The position numbers were made by a program, and so were the translations under genes. DNA of 64,000 bases from CAVROP01 sp050012175. Lineage in GTDB: Bacteria; Acidobacteriota; Terriglobia; UBA7540. The DNA is taken from NCBI GenBank assembly GCA_050012175.1, contig JBEKHR010000005.1, forward strand, positions 62,001 to 126,000, in the 5' to 3' direction. Below the pieces are notes generated by a model that did no database searches, was not told where the DNA came from, and was given only the letters and a program-made list of their open reading frames with translations. Shown in pieces: positions 35,656 through 45,499 of this stretch; the first letter of the stretch is position 1, and every line of letters begins with the position of its first letter.

Positions 35656-36987
35656 ATGCCTAGGTGGTCTGTGCTGCTTTGGAGTTTATTGCTATGTGTT
35701 CCCGCTGGCCTAGCAGGAGAGCCAGCCAACCAACATGCTGGCGTGGTCGTAAAAGCTGGACGAGTTCTCGACGTCCGCGGGGGGGTGTACCGGGATCACC
35801 AAATGATCCTCATCGAAGGCGACCGGATCCGCGAGGTCGGCGATGAGCGTGAACTCCTTCCCCATGTGCCCTCGGACGCTCGTGTTGTGGACCTCTCTCG
35901 TTACACGGTGTTGCCTGGACTGATCGACGCCCACACACACCTTACCGGCTCGCCCTACCTCATGGGTTACAGAGGCCTCGCAGTGTCCGTGCCCCGTGAA
36001 GCGCTCCTGGGTGCGAGAAACGCCCGCGTGACGCTGGAGGCAGGTTTCACTACAGTACGGAACGTGGGGGCCAGCGGCTTCGCCGACATCGCCTTGCGCG
36101 ATGCCATCAATGCCGGCGATGTCCCTGGTCCTAGAATTCTCGCCTCCGGCCCACCGCTTGGCATCACCGGTGGACATTGCGATGAGAATCTCCTGGCCCC
36201 GGAATTCCACTTTTTCAGTGAAGGGGTGGCCAATGGCGTTCCCGCAGTGATGGCCAAGGTCCGGGAAGACATCAAGTATGGCGCGGACTTGATCAAGTTC
36301 TGTGCCACCGGCGGCGTCCTCTCAAAAGGTGACAATGCCGAGTTTGAGCAATACAGCCCCGAGGAGATGCAGGCCATCGTCCGAGAGGCTCACCGCCTGG
36401 GCCGAAAGGTAGCCGCCCACGCCCACGGCGCGCGAGGCATCAAGGACGCCGTCCTGGCCGGTGTGGACTCCATCGAGCATGGCAGCTTTATCGACGAAGA
36501 AGATATTCAACTGATGAAGCAACACGGGACGTACCTTGTGCCGACGCTTTACCTTGGCGACTGGTTCCTGGAGAACTACCAGAAACTTGGCCTTACGGAC
36601 GATATGGTGACAAAGGCAAAACTTGTAATGCCCGCTGCCCGCCAAAACGTTGCCAGGGCCTTTCGTGAAGGCGTGAAGGTCGCCTTCGGCACCGATGCAG
36701 CCGTCTACCCGCATGGACTGAACGCTCATGAATTCGCCGTCATGGTGAAGCTGGGCCTAACACCACTGGCAGCTATTCAAGCTGCGACCGTTAATGCCGC
36801 CGACCTGCTTGGGTGGTCGGACCAGATCGGTACCCTCGAACCCGGGAAGTACGCAGATTTGATCGCAGTCGAAGGTGATCCCCTCAAAGACGTAACCACA
36901 CTGGAAAACGTAAAGGTGGTTTTGAAGGGCGGGGAAGTGGTCAGGGGTGTTAAAGCTGAAACCCCAGAGTCGAATGTTGAGCATTGA
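35656..36987 (+). CDS. Secreted amidohydrolase-family protein
   Basis: A 443-residue metal-dependent hydrolase with a signal peptide (MPRWSVLLWSLLLCVPAGLA). Metal-ligand motifs are DAHTHL, a Lys in GADLIKFCATGG, HAHGARG, IEHGSFID and GTDAAVYPHG, the order seen in imidazolonepropionase/prolidase-like amidohydrolases. The C-terminal ADLIAVEGDPLKDVTTLENV returns to the composite beta-sandwich. Periplasmic hydrolysis of cyclic amides or dipeptides is likely; the substrate is not identifiable. Confidence 0.9.
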   Translation: MPRWSVLLWSLLLCVPAGLAGEPANQHAGVVVKAGRVLDVRGGVYRDHQMILIEGDRIREVGDERELLPHVPSDARVVDLSRYTVLPGLIDAHTHLTGSPYLMGYRGLAVSVPREALLGARNARVTLEAGFTTVRNVGASGFADIALRDAINAGDVPGPRILASGPPLGITGGHCDENLLAPEFHFFSEGVANGVPAVMAKVREDIKYGADLIKFCATGGVLSKGDNAEFEQYSPEEMQAIVREAHRLGRKVAAHAHGARGIKDAVLAGVDSIEHGSFIDEEDIQLMKQHGTYLVPTLYLGDWFLENYQKLGLTDDMVTKAKLVMPAARQNVARAFREGVKVAFGTDAAVYPHGLNAHEFAVMVKLGLTPLAAIQAATVNAADLLGWSDQIGTLEPGKYADLIAVEGDPLKDVTTLENVKVVLKGGEVVRGVKAETPESNVEH

Positions 36988-37030
36988 TGTGCCACGCTCC
37001 GAAATCGGGAACCAAGTAGTGGCTCCAGCC

Positions 37031-37073
37031 AATTCACAACTGACAACTGACGACTGACCACTGACAACTGACC
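37031..37073 (+). repeat. ACTGACN heptamer array
   Basis: Five to six consecutive copies of ACTGACA/ACTGACG/ACTGACC with exact period seven, placed between the amidohydrolase and permease genes. This is one of the cleanest arrays in the window. Confidence 0.8.
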
Positions 37074-37094
37074 CGCCGCGGCGGGACAACTACG

Positions 37095-38168
37095 ATGCAG
37101 CGCACAGACTACGGCCGGATTGCAATCCTGATCGTCCTCGTTATCGTGCTGTATTACGTCTTCCGCATCCTGGAGCCTTTTCTGCCCGCTCTTGCCTGGG
37201 CTGCTATTCTGGCCACGGTCTTCCACCCACTGTTTTCGGCCCTCTCACGGCGGCTGCGTCATCCCCGCTGGGCGAGCGCTGTGTCGTGCGTGTTGCTCAC
37301 GGTGGTGATCGTGCTGCCCGCGATGTTTCTTTTGTTCATGCTGGCTGAACAGTCCGTCGGCGCTTACAGGATGCTTGAGGCGCGTGTGGCGGCCGGCGGT
37401 CCTGCATCTTTTGAAACCGTCCGGAAAACATCCTCCTACCAGTGGTTTCTTGCCAGGACTAAGGGGGTGGGAATGCCCGAGCCTGACCTGGGCGCGGTGG
37501 CAGCGAAGGCCATCGGCATCGTGAGCGAGTTCCTTGTCAGCAGAAGCGCATCAATCTTTTCGGGTATTACTCACTTCGTGGTCAACTTCTTTGTGATGAT
37601 CTTCGCTCTTTATTATCTGCTCCTGAGGGGCCCGGGAATACTCCATGAGCTCAGACAGTTAAGCCCTCTTCGCCCTGAGCACGAAGAAAAAATCATTGAG
37701 AAATTCCGTGCTATCACGCGCGCGGCACTTGGTGGGAGCCTCGCCACAGCGTTGATTCACGGCACGGCGGGTGGACTGATTTTCCTTTTCTTCGGCTTGC
37801 CATCTCCCTTGCTCTGGGGTGCAGTGATGGCTTTCCTATCGTTAGTCCCGGTGGTCGGGACGGCTCTGGTCTGGGCGCCGGTCGTGGTGTATTACGTCCT
37901 GACGGGGGCAGTGTGGAAGGGGATTATCCTGCTGGTCGTTTTCGTCGGAGTGGTGGGAACAGTGGATAACCTTGTTAAGCCGGCCTTAATCAGGCGTGGG
38001 ACGGAAATTGACACCTTTTGGATTTTCCTGAGTGTGCTTGGGGGCATTGGGGTCTTCGGTTTCCTGGGTTTGTTCCTGGGGCCATTCCTCGTCACCCTTT
38101 GTTTGGTGCTGGTCGAGATTTACAAAGTTGAATTCCGCGATGAACTAAGGGGAAATGCAGCTTCGTAG
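37095..38168 (+). CDS. AI-2E-family (PerM-like) membrane permease
   Basis: A 357-residue protein with about seven to eight hydrophobic segments. Typical family pattern: an N-terminal helix pair (IAILIVLVIVLYYVFRILEP), a central soluble stretch, then ALIHGTAGGLIFLFFGLPSPLLWGAVMAFLSLVPVVGTALVW and the PALIRRGTEIDTFWIFLSVLGG-like block near the C-terminus. Family members export diverse small molecules or ions; autoinducer transport is only one proposed role. Confidence 0.9.
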   Translation: MQRTDYGRIAILIVLVIVLYYVFRILEPFLPALAWAAILATVFHPLFSALSRRLRHPRWASAVSCVLLTVVIVLPAMFLLFMLAEQSVGAYRMLEARVAAGGPASFETVRKTSSYQWFLARTKGVGMPEPDLGAVAAKAIGIVSEFLVSRSASIFSGITHFVVNFFVMIFALYYLLLRGPGILHELRQLSPLRPEHEEKIIEKFRAITRAALGGSLATALIHGTAGGLIFLFFGLPSPLLWGAVMAFLSLVPVVGTALVWAPVVVYYVLTGAVWKGIILLVVFVGVVGTVDNLVKPALIRRGTEIDTFWIFLSVLGGIGVFGFLGLFLGPFLVTLCLVLVEIYKVEFRDELRGNAAS

Positions 38169-38191
38169 CGCTTCAGGAAGGGCCAATACCA

Positions 38192-38257
38192 ATGAGCGAC
38201 CCCAAACAGGACATCTACACCCTCGACGACGGAAAGCCGGTAACTGCGCCCCGGTGA
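38192..38257 (+). CDS. Possible 21-residue small protein
   Basis: The frame MSDPKQDIYTLDDGKPVTAP ends in R and a stop, with GGAAGGG upstream. It starts just after the permease. It may be the truncated start of a lost gene; nothing similar is recognised. The following spacer to 38636 is repeat-rich. Confidence 0.25.
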   Translation: MSDPKQDIYTLDDGKPVTAPR

Positions 38258-38354
38258 AATTTACCTCGCCAAGTTCCCGTTCGGGGATGTTCCGGGAATG
38301 AAACTTCGTCCCATGCTGTTTCGCTTCACTTTGGGCTTCGCGCCTTTCCAAGTA

Positions 38355-38503
38355 ACCCCTCACCCGGCCCGCTCCGGCTGGTGAAAGCGCCGGCAGCGGG
38401 CCACCCTCTCCCCTCGGGAGAGGGCTGGCCACCGAAAATAGATGAGATAGCGGCCCTCTCCCTTGGGGAGAGGGTGGCAAGCGTAGCGAGCCGGGTGAGG
38501 GGT
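38355..38503. repeat. REP-like CCCTCACCCGG...CCGGGTGAGGGG element
   Basis: Outer inverted words CCCCTCACCCGG and CCGGGTGAGGGG enclose two hairpins, CCCTCTCCC-CTC-GGGAGAGGG and CCCTCTCCC-TTGG-GGAGAGGG. It is the largest copy of the family at 8508 and 57788. Confidence 0.75.
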
Positions 38504-38636
38504 CCTGTCCCTTTGAATGGGGGTAGAACTCCATCCAGCTTACGAATTCGCGTTCAACTTGCGAATTCAGGTTCATTCTAACTTCTGACTCCTGACTTCT
38601 GCTCTCCACGTCGGGGTGGGGCGTGCCAACTGGCAG

Positions 38637-40019
38637 CTACAGGGAATCGATGAAAATCACGTAAGAGGAACCCCAGAGGCTGGTGGGAATCGATCCACGG
38701 GGCTGAGCGGTGATGATGATGTTGAACGCCCGCGGCGCGGACGCAACCTCCGACAGCAGGGTGTGGGTGGAAACGCCGGTCGTCGGCTGGATGAGCGCCA
38801 GGGCCTCGAGCACGGGATAGATGATCTCCTGGGAGGGCGCCATAGCGGTTTCGAACCCAGCCGTGAGGAATTGCATCTGCGCGTCGATTTCGTAGAAATG
38901 CCACGCCAGGCAGGCACAAAAGGCGACGGCCTTTTCAAACTGCGCCTCGAGACTTGGCTCGGCCCGGGGCAAAAGGGCGTCAAAGACCAGCAACAAACGG
39001 CGCTCGTCTTCGCGGGTAAATTCCCGCACCTTCACAGCCTGCGCCTTCGCCGTCGCCTTCCAATCCACATGCCGCGCCGTGTCGCCTTCTTGGTAGTCAC
39101 GTATGGCGTAGAGGTCGTGACCTCGTCCCTTATAGAAGCTTTCCATCTCGCCACCGATCAGTGGAAGGATCTCGTAAAACTCCTCCGTGGGCTGTATGTT
39201 GGGCAGTACAAGGATCTCCTGCTTGGTGGGGACTTCATGGGACTTGCGGAGGAAGCCGAAAGGAAACTTGCTACTTACGCGAAAGCCCTCCTGAGTGTAG
39301 CGGCCACGGCGCGGGAAGGTGATTTCAACGTGCTGCGTCACGGAGGAGCGGTGAGGAATGTAAGGGACGTAGACCGGCGCCTCCAGGATCTGCCGCAGCC
39401 GCGGGCCCAAACTCTTCTTGCGCTTTTTCCTATCTGCATCACGAGCCGAGACCGTAACGGAAAAGGAAGGAAAGACCCACTTCAGATTGCCGACCGTCAG
39501 CCGGGAAATCATGGGCTGTGCGGCAAAGACGTGGTCGGGTAGAACCAAATCCAGCTCCAGTTGCGATAAGACGATTTGCGAGAGGATGCCTGAAACCAGG
39601 ATGGCGGCGAGTAGACTGGCCAGAATGATGAAGAGAAGGTTGTTCCCTGTGTTCAAGGCCGCGATCGCGATGACGGCAATGATGATGAGATAGAGCACCC
39701 CTTGGCGAGTGAATTCGTACTCGATCTTGACGAACCAACGCTCCAGGGCAGTCCGCCGCGCCAGATAGGGGACGACCTTGACCGCAACAATCCCGGTCAG
39801 TAACAGTGAGCTGGCAGCGGCCCAGACGGCCGCCCCCACCCGGCCGGCTTCTGTGAGCGCCGTCGAATAGAGGGCCAGGAAAAAAGCCGCGCTCAGTCCG
39901 AAGAGACCCAGGAAGAATCGTCGCCACCCTGGGCGGTCGGTGCGCGCCCACTGCTGGCGAACTCGAAGCCGTAAGTCTCCCCAGGCCCCGCCGCTCGTTG
40001 AATGAGGAAGCCTGCTCAT
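38637..40019 (-). CDS. DUF58-domain membrane-associated protein
   Basis: A 460-residue protein with three hydrophobic segments in the first about 150 residues and a C-terminal DUF58 domain carrying the hallmark GRGHDLYAIRDYQEGDTARHVDWKATAKA region (about 300-330) and a VWA-like continuation. It lies downstream of the MoxR ATPase gene on the same strand, the usual MoxR-DUF58 pairing. It probably acts with the ATPase in assembly or folding of envelope or metalloproteins. Confidence 0.92.
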   Translation of the reverse strand: MSRLPHSTSGGAWGDLRLRVRQQWARTDRPGWRRFFLGLFGLSAAFFLALYSTALTEAGRVGAAVWAAASSLLLTGIVAVKVVPYLARRTALERWFVKIEYEFTRQGVLYLIIIAVIAIAALNTGNNLLFIILASLLAAILVSGILSQIVLSQLELDLVLPDHVFAAQPMISRLTVGNLKWVFPSFSVTVSARDADRKKRKKSLGPRLRQILEAPVYVPYIPHRSSVTQHVEITFPRRGRYTQEGFRVSSKFPFGFLRKSHEVPTKQEILVLPNIQPTEEFYEILPLIGGEMESFYKGRGHDLYAIRDYQEGDTARHVDWKATAKAQAVKVREFTREDERRLLLVFDALLPRAEPSLEAQFEKAVAFCACLAWHFYEIDAQMQFLTAGFETAMAPSQEIIYPVLEALALIQPTTGVSTHTLLSEVASAPRAFNIIITAQPRGSIPTSLWGSSYVIFIDSL

Positions 40020-40044
40020 CTTCTGGGATTGTAGCGTATGCTGG

Positions 40045-40290
40045 GCCTAGAAGTCAGGAGTCAGAAGGTAGGCAGTAGGTGGTGGCCGGGGGCAATCCAG
40101 AATCCAAAATCTGAAATCCAAAATCCCCCGGCGCCTCGCAACCGCTTTTCAATGATTCAATGACTCGATGGGTCAATCACTCAATGCCCTTGTGCCCCTA
40201 GCACCGTCTTTTCAAGGGCCGAAAGCTGGCCCTCCGCGGCAGGACAGCTAAGGGCTGTCGACTGTAAACTGTGAACTGTCGACTGCCTTT
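40045..40290. repeat. Mixed heptamer repeats between moxR and DUF58 genes
   Basis: GTCAGGA and GTAGGCA/GTAGGTG units (about 40045-40082), AAAATC-type units (about 40095-40127), TCAATGA/CTCAATG units (about 40147-40185) and AACTGTG/AACTGTC units (about 40260-40286) follow each other. Four different 7-base words in one spacer. Confidence 0.7.
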
Positions 40291-41262
40291 CTACAACGGA
40301 ACAGGGGTAGAGTCGATGATTCCTTCCAATATGGCTTCGGTCTGGTCGGATTTCTTGAGGGTGGAGATATAGCGCGAACTCACTACGCATCGGTGAGAAA
40401 AGACGGGGAGAATAAGGCGTTTGAAATCGTCGGGGATACAATAGTTGCGGCCCTCGAGGAAGGCAAGGGCCTGCCCAGCGCGGTAGAGCGACATGGACCC
40501 TCGCGGGCTCACTCCCAGGCTAAGGTATTCATGCTGCCGGGTCTTCTCCACGATGGCCAGCGCATAATTCACAAGCTCTTCATCCACCTTCACCCGGCGG
40601 ACTTGGTTCTGAATTTCGACGACCTCAGCCCCCGTCATCACGGGCCTGATGTTTGCCAGCGGGTCGGATTGGGCAAAGTTCTGAAGGATCTCCTTCTCGC
40701 TATCGGCGCTGGGGTAACCGATCTTCAACCGCATCAGGAAGCGATCGAGCTGGGATTCGGGGAGCGGATAGGTTCCGTGGTGCTCGATAGGATTCTGAGT
40801 GGCCATCACCATGAAGGGTTGAGGCAGCAGCGAGGTGTGGTTGTCCACGGTCACCTGGTTTTCATTCATGGCTTCCAGCAGGGCACTCTGAGTTTTGGGC
40901 GTAGTGCGGTTGATTTCGTCGGCCAGGACGATATTGGCGAAGATCGGCCCCGGGCGGAACTCGAAGCGCTGGGTCTGCTGGCTGAAAATGCTGATGCCGA
41001 TGACGTCCGACGGGAGCATGTCCGAGGTGAACTGAATGCGCTGGAAGGCGCAGTTAAACGAGCGGGCCAGGGCATGCGCAAGCGTCGTCTTCCCAACCCC
41101 CGGGACGTCCTCGATGAGCAGATGCCCGCGGGCAAGCAGACTCACCAGCGCCAGTCGGATCGCCTCATCCTTACCCCGAATGACGGATTGGACGGATTGT
41201 TGCACCCGCGTAAGGAGATCGGGGGTCACCGCTGCTTGATCGCTTACCATCGCTTTTCCCAT
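40291..41262 (-). CDS. MoxR-family AAA+ ATPase
   Basis: A 323-residue AAA_3 ATPase. Walker A is GVGKTTLAHA, Walker B is IVLADEINR, and sensor 1 is MATQNPIE; LPESQLDRFLM and the C-terminal lid with SLGVSPRGSMSLYRAG are typical of MoxR. A second Met (MVSDQ) is an alternative start 12 bases on. It is upstream of, and probably co-transcribed with, the DUF58 gene. Confidence 0.95.
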   Translation of the reverse strand: MGKAMVSDQAAVTPDLLTRVQQSVQSVIRGKDEAIRLALVSLLARGHLLIEDVPGVGKTTLAHALARSFNCAFQRIQFTSDMLPSDVIGISIFSQQTQRFEFRPGPIFANIVLADEINRTTPKTQSALLEAMNENQVTVDNHTSLLPQPFMVMATQNPIEHHGTYPLPESQLDRFLMRLKIGYPSADSEKEILQNFAQSDPLANIRPVMTGAEVVEIQNQVRRVKVDEELVNYALAIVEKTRQHEYLSLGVSPRGSMSLYRAGQALAFLEGRNYCIPDDFKRLILPVFSHRCVVSSRYISTLKKSDQTEAILEGIIDSTPVPL

Positions 41263-41339
41263 TTGATATGTTCGCTGGCGTCGCCTTTGGCGGGGCTAGA
41301 CCGACGCCTGGAAATTTGCTATGTTTGATGACGCTGCAT

Positions 41340-41414
41340 GGGCGGTTAACTCAGCGGTAGAGTGCTATCCTCACACGGTAGAAGTCAGAGGTTCGAATCC
41401 TCTACCGCCCACCA
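41340..41414 (+). tRNA. tRNA-Val (CAC anticodon)
   Basis: The acceptor GGGCGGT pairs with ACCGCCC. The D-stem ACTC/GAGT, anticodon stem CTATC/GGTAG with loop CTCACAC (anticodon CAC), and T-arm AGAGG-TTCGAAT-CCTCT are present, with an encoded CCA end. Confidence 0.93.
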
Positions 41415-41471
41415 TTACGGCTGAGCATTTTCCACCCTGGTCATTCTACCTAAAGATCGGGGTCCCTTTCA

Positions 41472-44400
41472 ATGAAATCGACTTCCTTCACCCGACGACA
41501 ATTCATTTGCAAATCTGGAAAAGCTGGCATTGCGCTGGCAACGGTGTGGTCGACGCCGGCACTGACAGCAGGTTCTGCGCCGGGGTCCTTGCCCGAACAT
41601 GCGTCGCCCAGCGGAGAAGCAGCCAGATGGAGAGATTTGTTCCTCAATCCTCCCCATTCAGCCCGCCCTATGACCCGGTGGTGGTGGTTTGGTGGAGCGG
41701 CCACGCCGCAGGAGATTACGCGTGAACTTGAACTGATGTCGGAAAGTGGATTGCGGGGAGTGGAACTTCAACCTGTTTACCCCCTTGAAGTAGATGACCC
41801 CAAACGAGGGATTCGGAACATCCGATATTTCTCCTCGGAGTGGTTTGACCTGTTGCGACACACCACTAAAGAAACGCGCCGTCTGGGCATGCAGTTTGAT
41901 TTTACTTTGGGAAGCGGGTGGCCTTACGGTGGGCCGTTCATCCCCATCAAACTAGCCGCGCGCCAAGCGCGGGTCCTGATTCAAGAGATCGTAGGACCTG
42001 GGAGTTTCTCGTGGCTTCTTACTCCTGAGCTAGCCGAATCGGAAAGCATCATCGCAGCCTTGGCAGTTCCCGTTCTCCCCACAGGCCAGCCTGGCATCCA
42101 ACAGTCGCGAGTGATCACAGACCAAATTAAGCAGGAGACGAAGTATGGCGATCTGATCGGGATTGGATTCGAAAGCTGGCCGATTCCGCCAGGCCAGTGG
42201 AGAATCATGGTGTTTGTAGACAGTCCCACGGGTCAGCAAGTGAAGCGACCGACGCTTGGCATGGAAGGGTACGTCATTGACCATTTCAATCGCGAAGCCA
42301 TGGATCTCTTCCTCGAGGCAGCGGGAACCCAGGTTCTCAATGGAATTAAGGATGTCGCAGACCCTCCCTTCCGTTCGGTTTTCTGCGACAGCCTGGAAGT
42401 TTATGGGGCGGACTGGACTCCTAGCCTCCTTAAGGAATTCGAAAGACGCCGCGGCTATGAATTGACGCCTTATCTCCCCGCTTTGTGGCAAGATGCCGGC
42501 CCCCTGACTCCACATATACGTTACGACTATCACCTCACTCTTTCGGACCTGATGTTGGAGAACTTTTTCGCCCCTTTGGCGGATTGGAGCCAGAGGCATG
42601 GCATGACGGCGCGCATCCAGGCCCACGGGGCCATGGCAGATGTGATGCACGGATATGCGCTGGCAGACATCCCTGAAGGCGAGCACATCATGCAGGGAGA
42701 CGAGTACGCGGTCGACATTCAGCATCGGCGGCTCGCTTCCTCGGCCGGCCATATCTATCAGAAACCGGTGATTTCGGCAGAGACTTACTCGTGGCTGCGG
42801 ATGCCTCTTTTCATGGTAACCCTTGAAATGATGAAGGCAGCCTCGGACGCGCAATTCCTGGATGGCATCAACCAGATCGTGAACCAGGGCTATTCATACT
42901 CGCCCCCCCAAGCAGGACAACCCGGCTGGGTGTTCTATGCCTCCACGGTCATCAATCACAATAATATTTGGTGGCGTCACTATAACCACCTTGCTCAATA
43001 CGTTCAGCGGGTTTCTGCCTTGCTTCAGCAGGGGGTATCGGTCAATCCGGTGGGTGTGTACGTTCCCCTTGCGGACGTCTACGCCAAGTTCGGCATCGGC
43101 TCTCTGAATATGGATGTTGAGATTGAAAGGCAACTCGGGACGGAGTTGTTTCTGGAATTGAGACGGTCCGGGTATGACTTCGACTTCCTCAACGATGATG
43201 CGTTGGCGCGCATTGCCTCGGTGCAGGCAGGGATGTTGCATGCCGGCACAGGAGCCTACTCGGTTGTCATCGTCCCCGATGTTCAGTATATGCCTCCGGA
43301 GTCGCTGGATTGTTTGATGAGATTCGTTCAGGAGGGTGGATTTCTGATATTCGCCGGGCGAGTCCCTGCTGCCGCGCCGGGGCTGAAGGATAACGACACC
43401 AGGACGGCGCGGTTGAGCTCCATCCTCAAAACTCTCTGGGGGAACAAACCGGCCCAGGCGGATGTCGTCGAGACCTGCGGCAAAGGTAAGGTCGTTTTAT
43501 GCCATGACCGTTCAACTGTGCTGGCACACTTGCGCACGGCGCTCATGCCTGACTTTGAAGTCCTCCAGGCGGGGGATTCGAGTGACGCGGCGCGCAAACA
43601 GGCTCGGGAGAATGTCGGCTTCCTCCACAGAAAGATGGATGATGTTGATATCTATTTCGTCAGCAACATATCCTCTTTTCTGCAAGAGCTAAGATTACAG
43701 TTCTCCGTGGGGCACAAGATACCTCAGCGATGGAATCCTGAAAGCGGCGAAATCGACGATACCCTGGTATTCAAGCATGCCGCGCGCGCAGGCTCGAATT
43801 CGCCCGTGACGGAAGTTCAAGTCCAGCTCGCCCCCTTTGAATCGTGCTTTGTGATATTCAGCCCAACAGGTGATGGCCCCACCCTTACGCATACAAATTG
43901 GCCCGGCGCCCTGAAGATCGGAAAAGTCGGCCATAAGACTCAAGTGACTGGCCTTATTCCGAGAAACGGGGAGTATTCTCTGACTGATGCTGCGGGGAAG
44001 ACTCACAGATTTCAGGTCAAGGCGATCCCCGAACCTATCTCCTTGCTTGGACCGTGGCGCTTGACTCTTGGAGACAAGACCGAGCTTGCGCTATCGCAAT
44101 TGCAGTCCTGGAATGACTTGCCGGAGGGGAAAGACTACAGCGGATGGGCAGTCTACGAAACAGATTTTGAATTGACCAGCCTGGGCAAACAGATTGAGTG
44201 GGCGGTGGATCTGGGCATTGTGCACGAGACCGCCGAAGTTGTCCTGAACGGAATCGATCTGGGAAGCGCTTGGACGGGTTCACGGGCCGTGCGTTGCGGA
44301 AATGCTCTAAAGCCGGGGGCTAACCATTTGAAAGTGGAAGTAGGGAATCTGTGGATTCACCGGGTCCAGTCTCTCCCGAAACCGGACCGGAAAGCTTTAG

Positions 44401-44522
44401 CAGAAACCTTCGGGATCCGATGGGGGACGTATGGTGAGATCAAGCCAGAGACGATCCCTCCCTCCGGCCTTCTAGGCCCAGTGCAGCTCACGCCGCGACG
44501 ACAGTGGGTCGCCAGGCTCTAG
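41472..44522 (+). CDS. GH106-like glycosyl hydrolase (alpha-L-rhamnosidase type)
   Basis: A 1016-residue exported protein. The N-terminal TRRQFICKSGKAGIALATVW is a twin-arginine signal. The catalytic part begins RPMTRWWWFGGAATPQEITR, followed by SGLRGVELQPVYP and FDFTLGSGWPYGG, features of the large GH106-type family. The C-terminal about 150 residues form a jelly-roll sugar-binding domain (SGWAVYETDFEL, VVLNGIDLGSAW, NHLKVEVGNLW). With the fucosidase it suggests attack on deoxy-sugar-containing polysaccharides. The exact specificity is inference. Confidence 0.85.
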   Translation: MKSTSFTRRQFICKSGKAGIALATVWSTPALTAGSAPGSLPEHASPSGEAARWRDLFLNPPHSARPMTRWWWFGGAATPQEITRELELMSESGLRGVELQPVYPLEVDDPKRGIRNIRYFSSEWFDLLRHTTKETRRLGMQFDFTLGSGWPYGGPFIPIKLAARQARVLIQEIVGPGSFSWLLTPELAESESIIAALAVPVLPTGQPGIQQSRVITDQIKQETKYGDLIGIGFESWPIPPGQWRIMVFVDSPTGQQVKRPTLGMEGYVIDHFNREAMDLFLEAAGTQVLNGIKDVADPPFRSVFCDSLEVYGADWTPSLLKEFERRRGYELTPYLPALWQDAGPLTPHIRYDYHLTLSDLMLENFFAPLADWSQRHGMTARIQAHGAMADVMHGYALADIPEGEHIMQGDEYAVDIQHRRLASSAGHIYQKPVISAETYSWLRMPLFMVTLEMMKAASDAQFLDGINQIVNQGYSYSPPQAGQPGWVFYASTVINHNNIWWRHYNHLAQYVQRVSALLQQGVSVNPVGVYVPLADVYAKFGIGSLNMDVEIERQLGTELFLELRRSGYDFDFLNDDALARIASVQAGMLHAGTGAYSVVIVPDVQYMPPESLDCLMRFVQEGGFLIFAGRVPAAAPGLKDNDTRTARLSSILKTLWGNKPAQADVVETCGKGKVVLCHDRSTVLAHLRTALMPDFEVLQAGDSSDAARKQARENVGFLHRKMDDVDIYFVSNISSFLQELRLQFSVGHKIPQRWNPESGEIDDTLVFKHAARAGSNSPVTEVQVQLAPFESCFVIFSPTGDGPTLTHTNWPGALKIGKVGHKTQVTGLIPRNGEYSLTDAAGKTHRFQVKAIPEPISLLGPWRLTLGDKTELALSQLQSWNDLPEGKDYSGWAVYETDFELTSLGKQIEWAVDLGIVHETAEVVLNGIDLGSAWTGSRAVRCGNALKPGANHLKVEVGNLWIHRVQSLPKPDRKALAETFGIRWGTYGEIKPETIPPSGLLGPVQLTPRRQWVARL

Positions 44523-44588
44523 TGTCCATAGCAATTGAGCCGGGATTTGGAGTTGTGCCGTGCTGCCCGGACCCGTCGGGCGTCCAAG

Positions 44589-44637
44589 GCTGTCATCCTG
44601 AGCCCGGGAATACCCGCCGGCGGCAGGCAGGCCTTCG
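44589..44637. repeat. TCATCCTGAGC-type repeat fragment
   Basis: GGCTGTCATCCTGAGCCCGG followed by a short hairpin. It is a single half-element of the family at 10435, 24173 and 51233. Confidence 0.55.
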
Positions 44638-44849
44638 TCCCCTAGTCCCCAGTCCCAAGCCCCTAGCCCCTGTTCTTCATTCCCCACCTACACTGCGGTA
44701 GGCAGTCGGCGGTTGCCAGAAGTGAGAAGGCCACTCACAGTCCATTTACAATTCAGAATTCACAATCAGAATTGGCCCCTTTCCATGTCCTCCGTAACTT
44801 GCCCCCGCTCTTCCCCACCTACCACCTACGACATACCACCTACCAGACA
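44638..44849. repeat. Heptamer arrays CCCCTAG, AATTCAG and CTACCAC
   Basis: CCCCTAG/TCCCCAG units at about 44641-44672, AATTCAG/AATTCAC at about 44749-44775, and CTACCAC-type units at about 44815-44845, each with period seven. They lead directly into the dispersed repeat copy B. Confidence 0.7.
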
Positions 44850-45160
44850 CTAACTACCTTTCTTTTCAACAACATTACCGCTTTTAACGGCTAAGTTGCT
44901 TTGTTCTCATAGACATTCCCGCTTCGTTCCCAAGTTTTCCACGGCGGTCCTTTGTTTTCATAGACATTCCCGCGTCGTTCCTTCACTTTTTAAAGTTACT
45001 TCCGTCGTCGTGGCAGAGGGCAGGCAATGACATATTGTCTCTTTGGAAAGAACGATGGGGCCCTCGTCCCTGAGGTCACTACGGTCATGGCAGGACAGCC
45101 AGGCATCACGCTCTAGGCTATCATAATAAGCATAGGTCGTCAAGACTTCTTTTCGGTCCT
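44850..45160 (+). repeat. ~306-bp dispersed repeat, copy B
   Basis: Full-length homologue of 16165-16470. Three GTTTTCATAGACATTCCCGC-like motifs lie at about 44862, 44903 and 44953. The 3' end (CGTCAAGACTTCTTTTCGG) is conserved too. As at copy A it adjoins broken or mobile sequences. Confidence 0.75.
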
Positions 45161-45169
45161 TGGCGCCCA

Positions 45170-45204
45170 GGAACCGCAGACCTTGGGAGGCAGGTCTGAG
45201 CTAC
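45170..45204. repeat. REP unit, GTAGCGCAGA family
   Basis: GGAACCGCAGACCTTGGGAG and then GCAGGTCTGAGCTAC form an imperfect hairpin matching the REP family at 18609-18704. It lies about 70 bases before hicB. Confidence 0.65.
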
Positions 45205-45274
45205 ACTTGCTCGCCGGCGGGTGGCTAGCAGAGACTATTTGGCATTTGTTCAGTAGAAGGAATATACTTCCTGC

Positions 45275-45499
45275 ATGCAACACCTGACGCTTCCTATTAT
45301 AGTTGAGAGCGACCAAAACGGCTATTTCGTCACCTGTCCTGCGCTCCAGGGCTGTTACAGCCAAGGGGAGACATACGAAGAGGCGATCACGAACATCAAG
45401 GACGCCATTCGGTTGCACATCGAAGATCGCTTGGCTGACGGCGAAGAAATTCCCCAAGCGGTATCCGTGAGCCTCTCCACCGTTGAAATTGCCGTCTGA
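45275..45499 (+). CDS. hicB: HicB-family antitoxin
   Basis: A 74-residue protein: MQHLTLPIIVESDQNGYFVT then CPALQGCYSQGETYEEAI and N-I-K-D-A-I, the HicB RNase-H-like core. It lacks a C-terminal DNA-binding extension, as in short HicBs. It overlaps the start of hicA by one base in the order hicB-hicA. Because hicA is broken it may be an orphan antitoxin. Confidence 0.85.
   Translation: MQHLTLPIIVESDQNGYFVTCPALQGCYSQGETYEEAITNIKDAIRLHIEDRLADGEEIPQAVSVSLSTVEIAV

Noticed and set aside
38616..39542. 308-codon frame antisense to the DUF58 gene
   Set aside because: The DUF58 signature on the minus strand is clear; the plus frame is its shadow.
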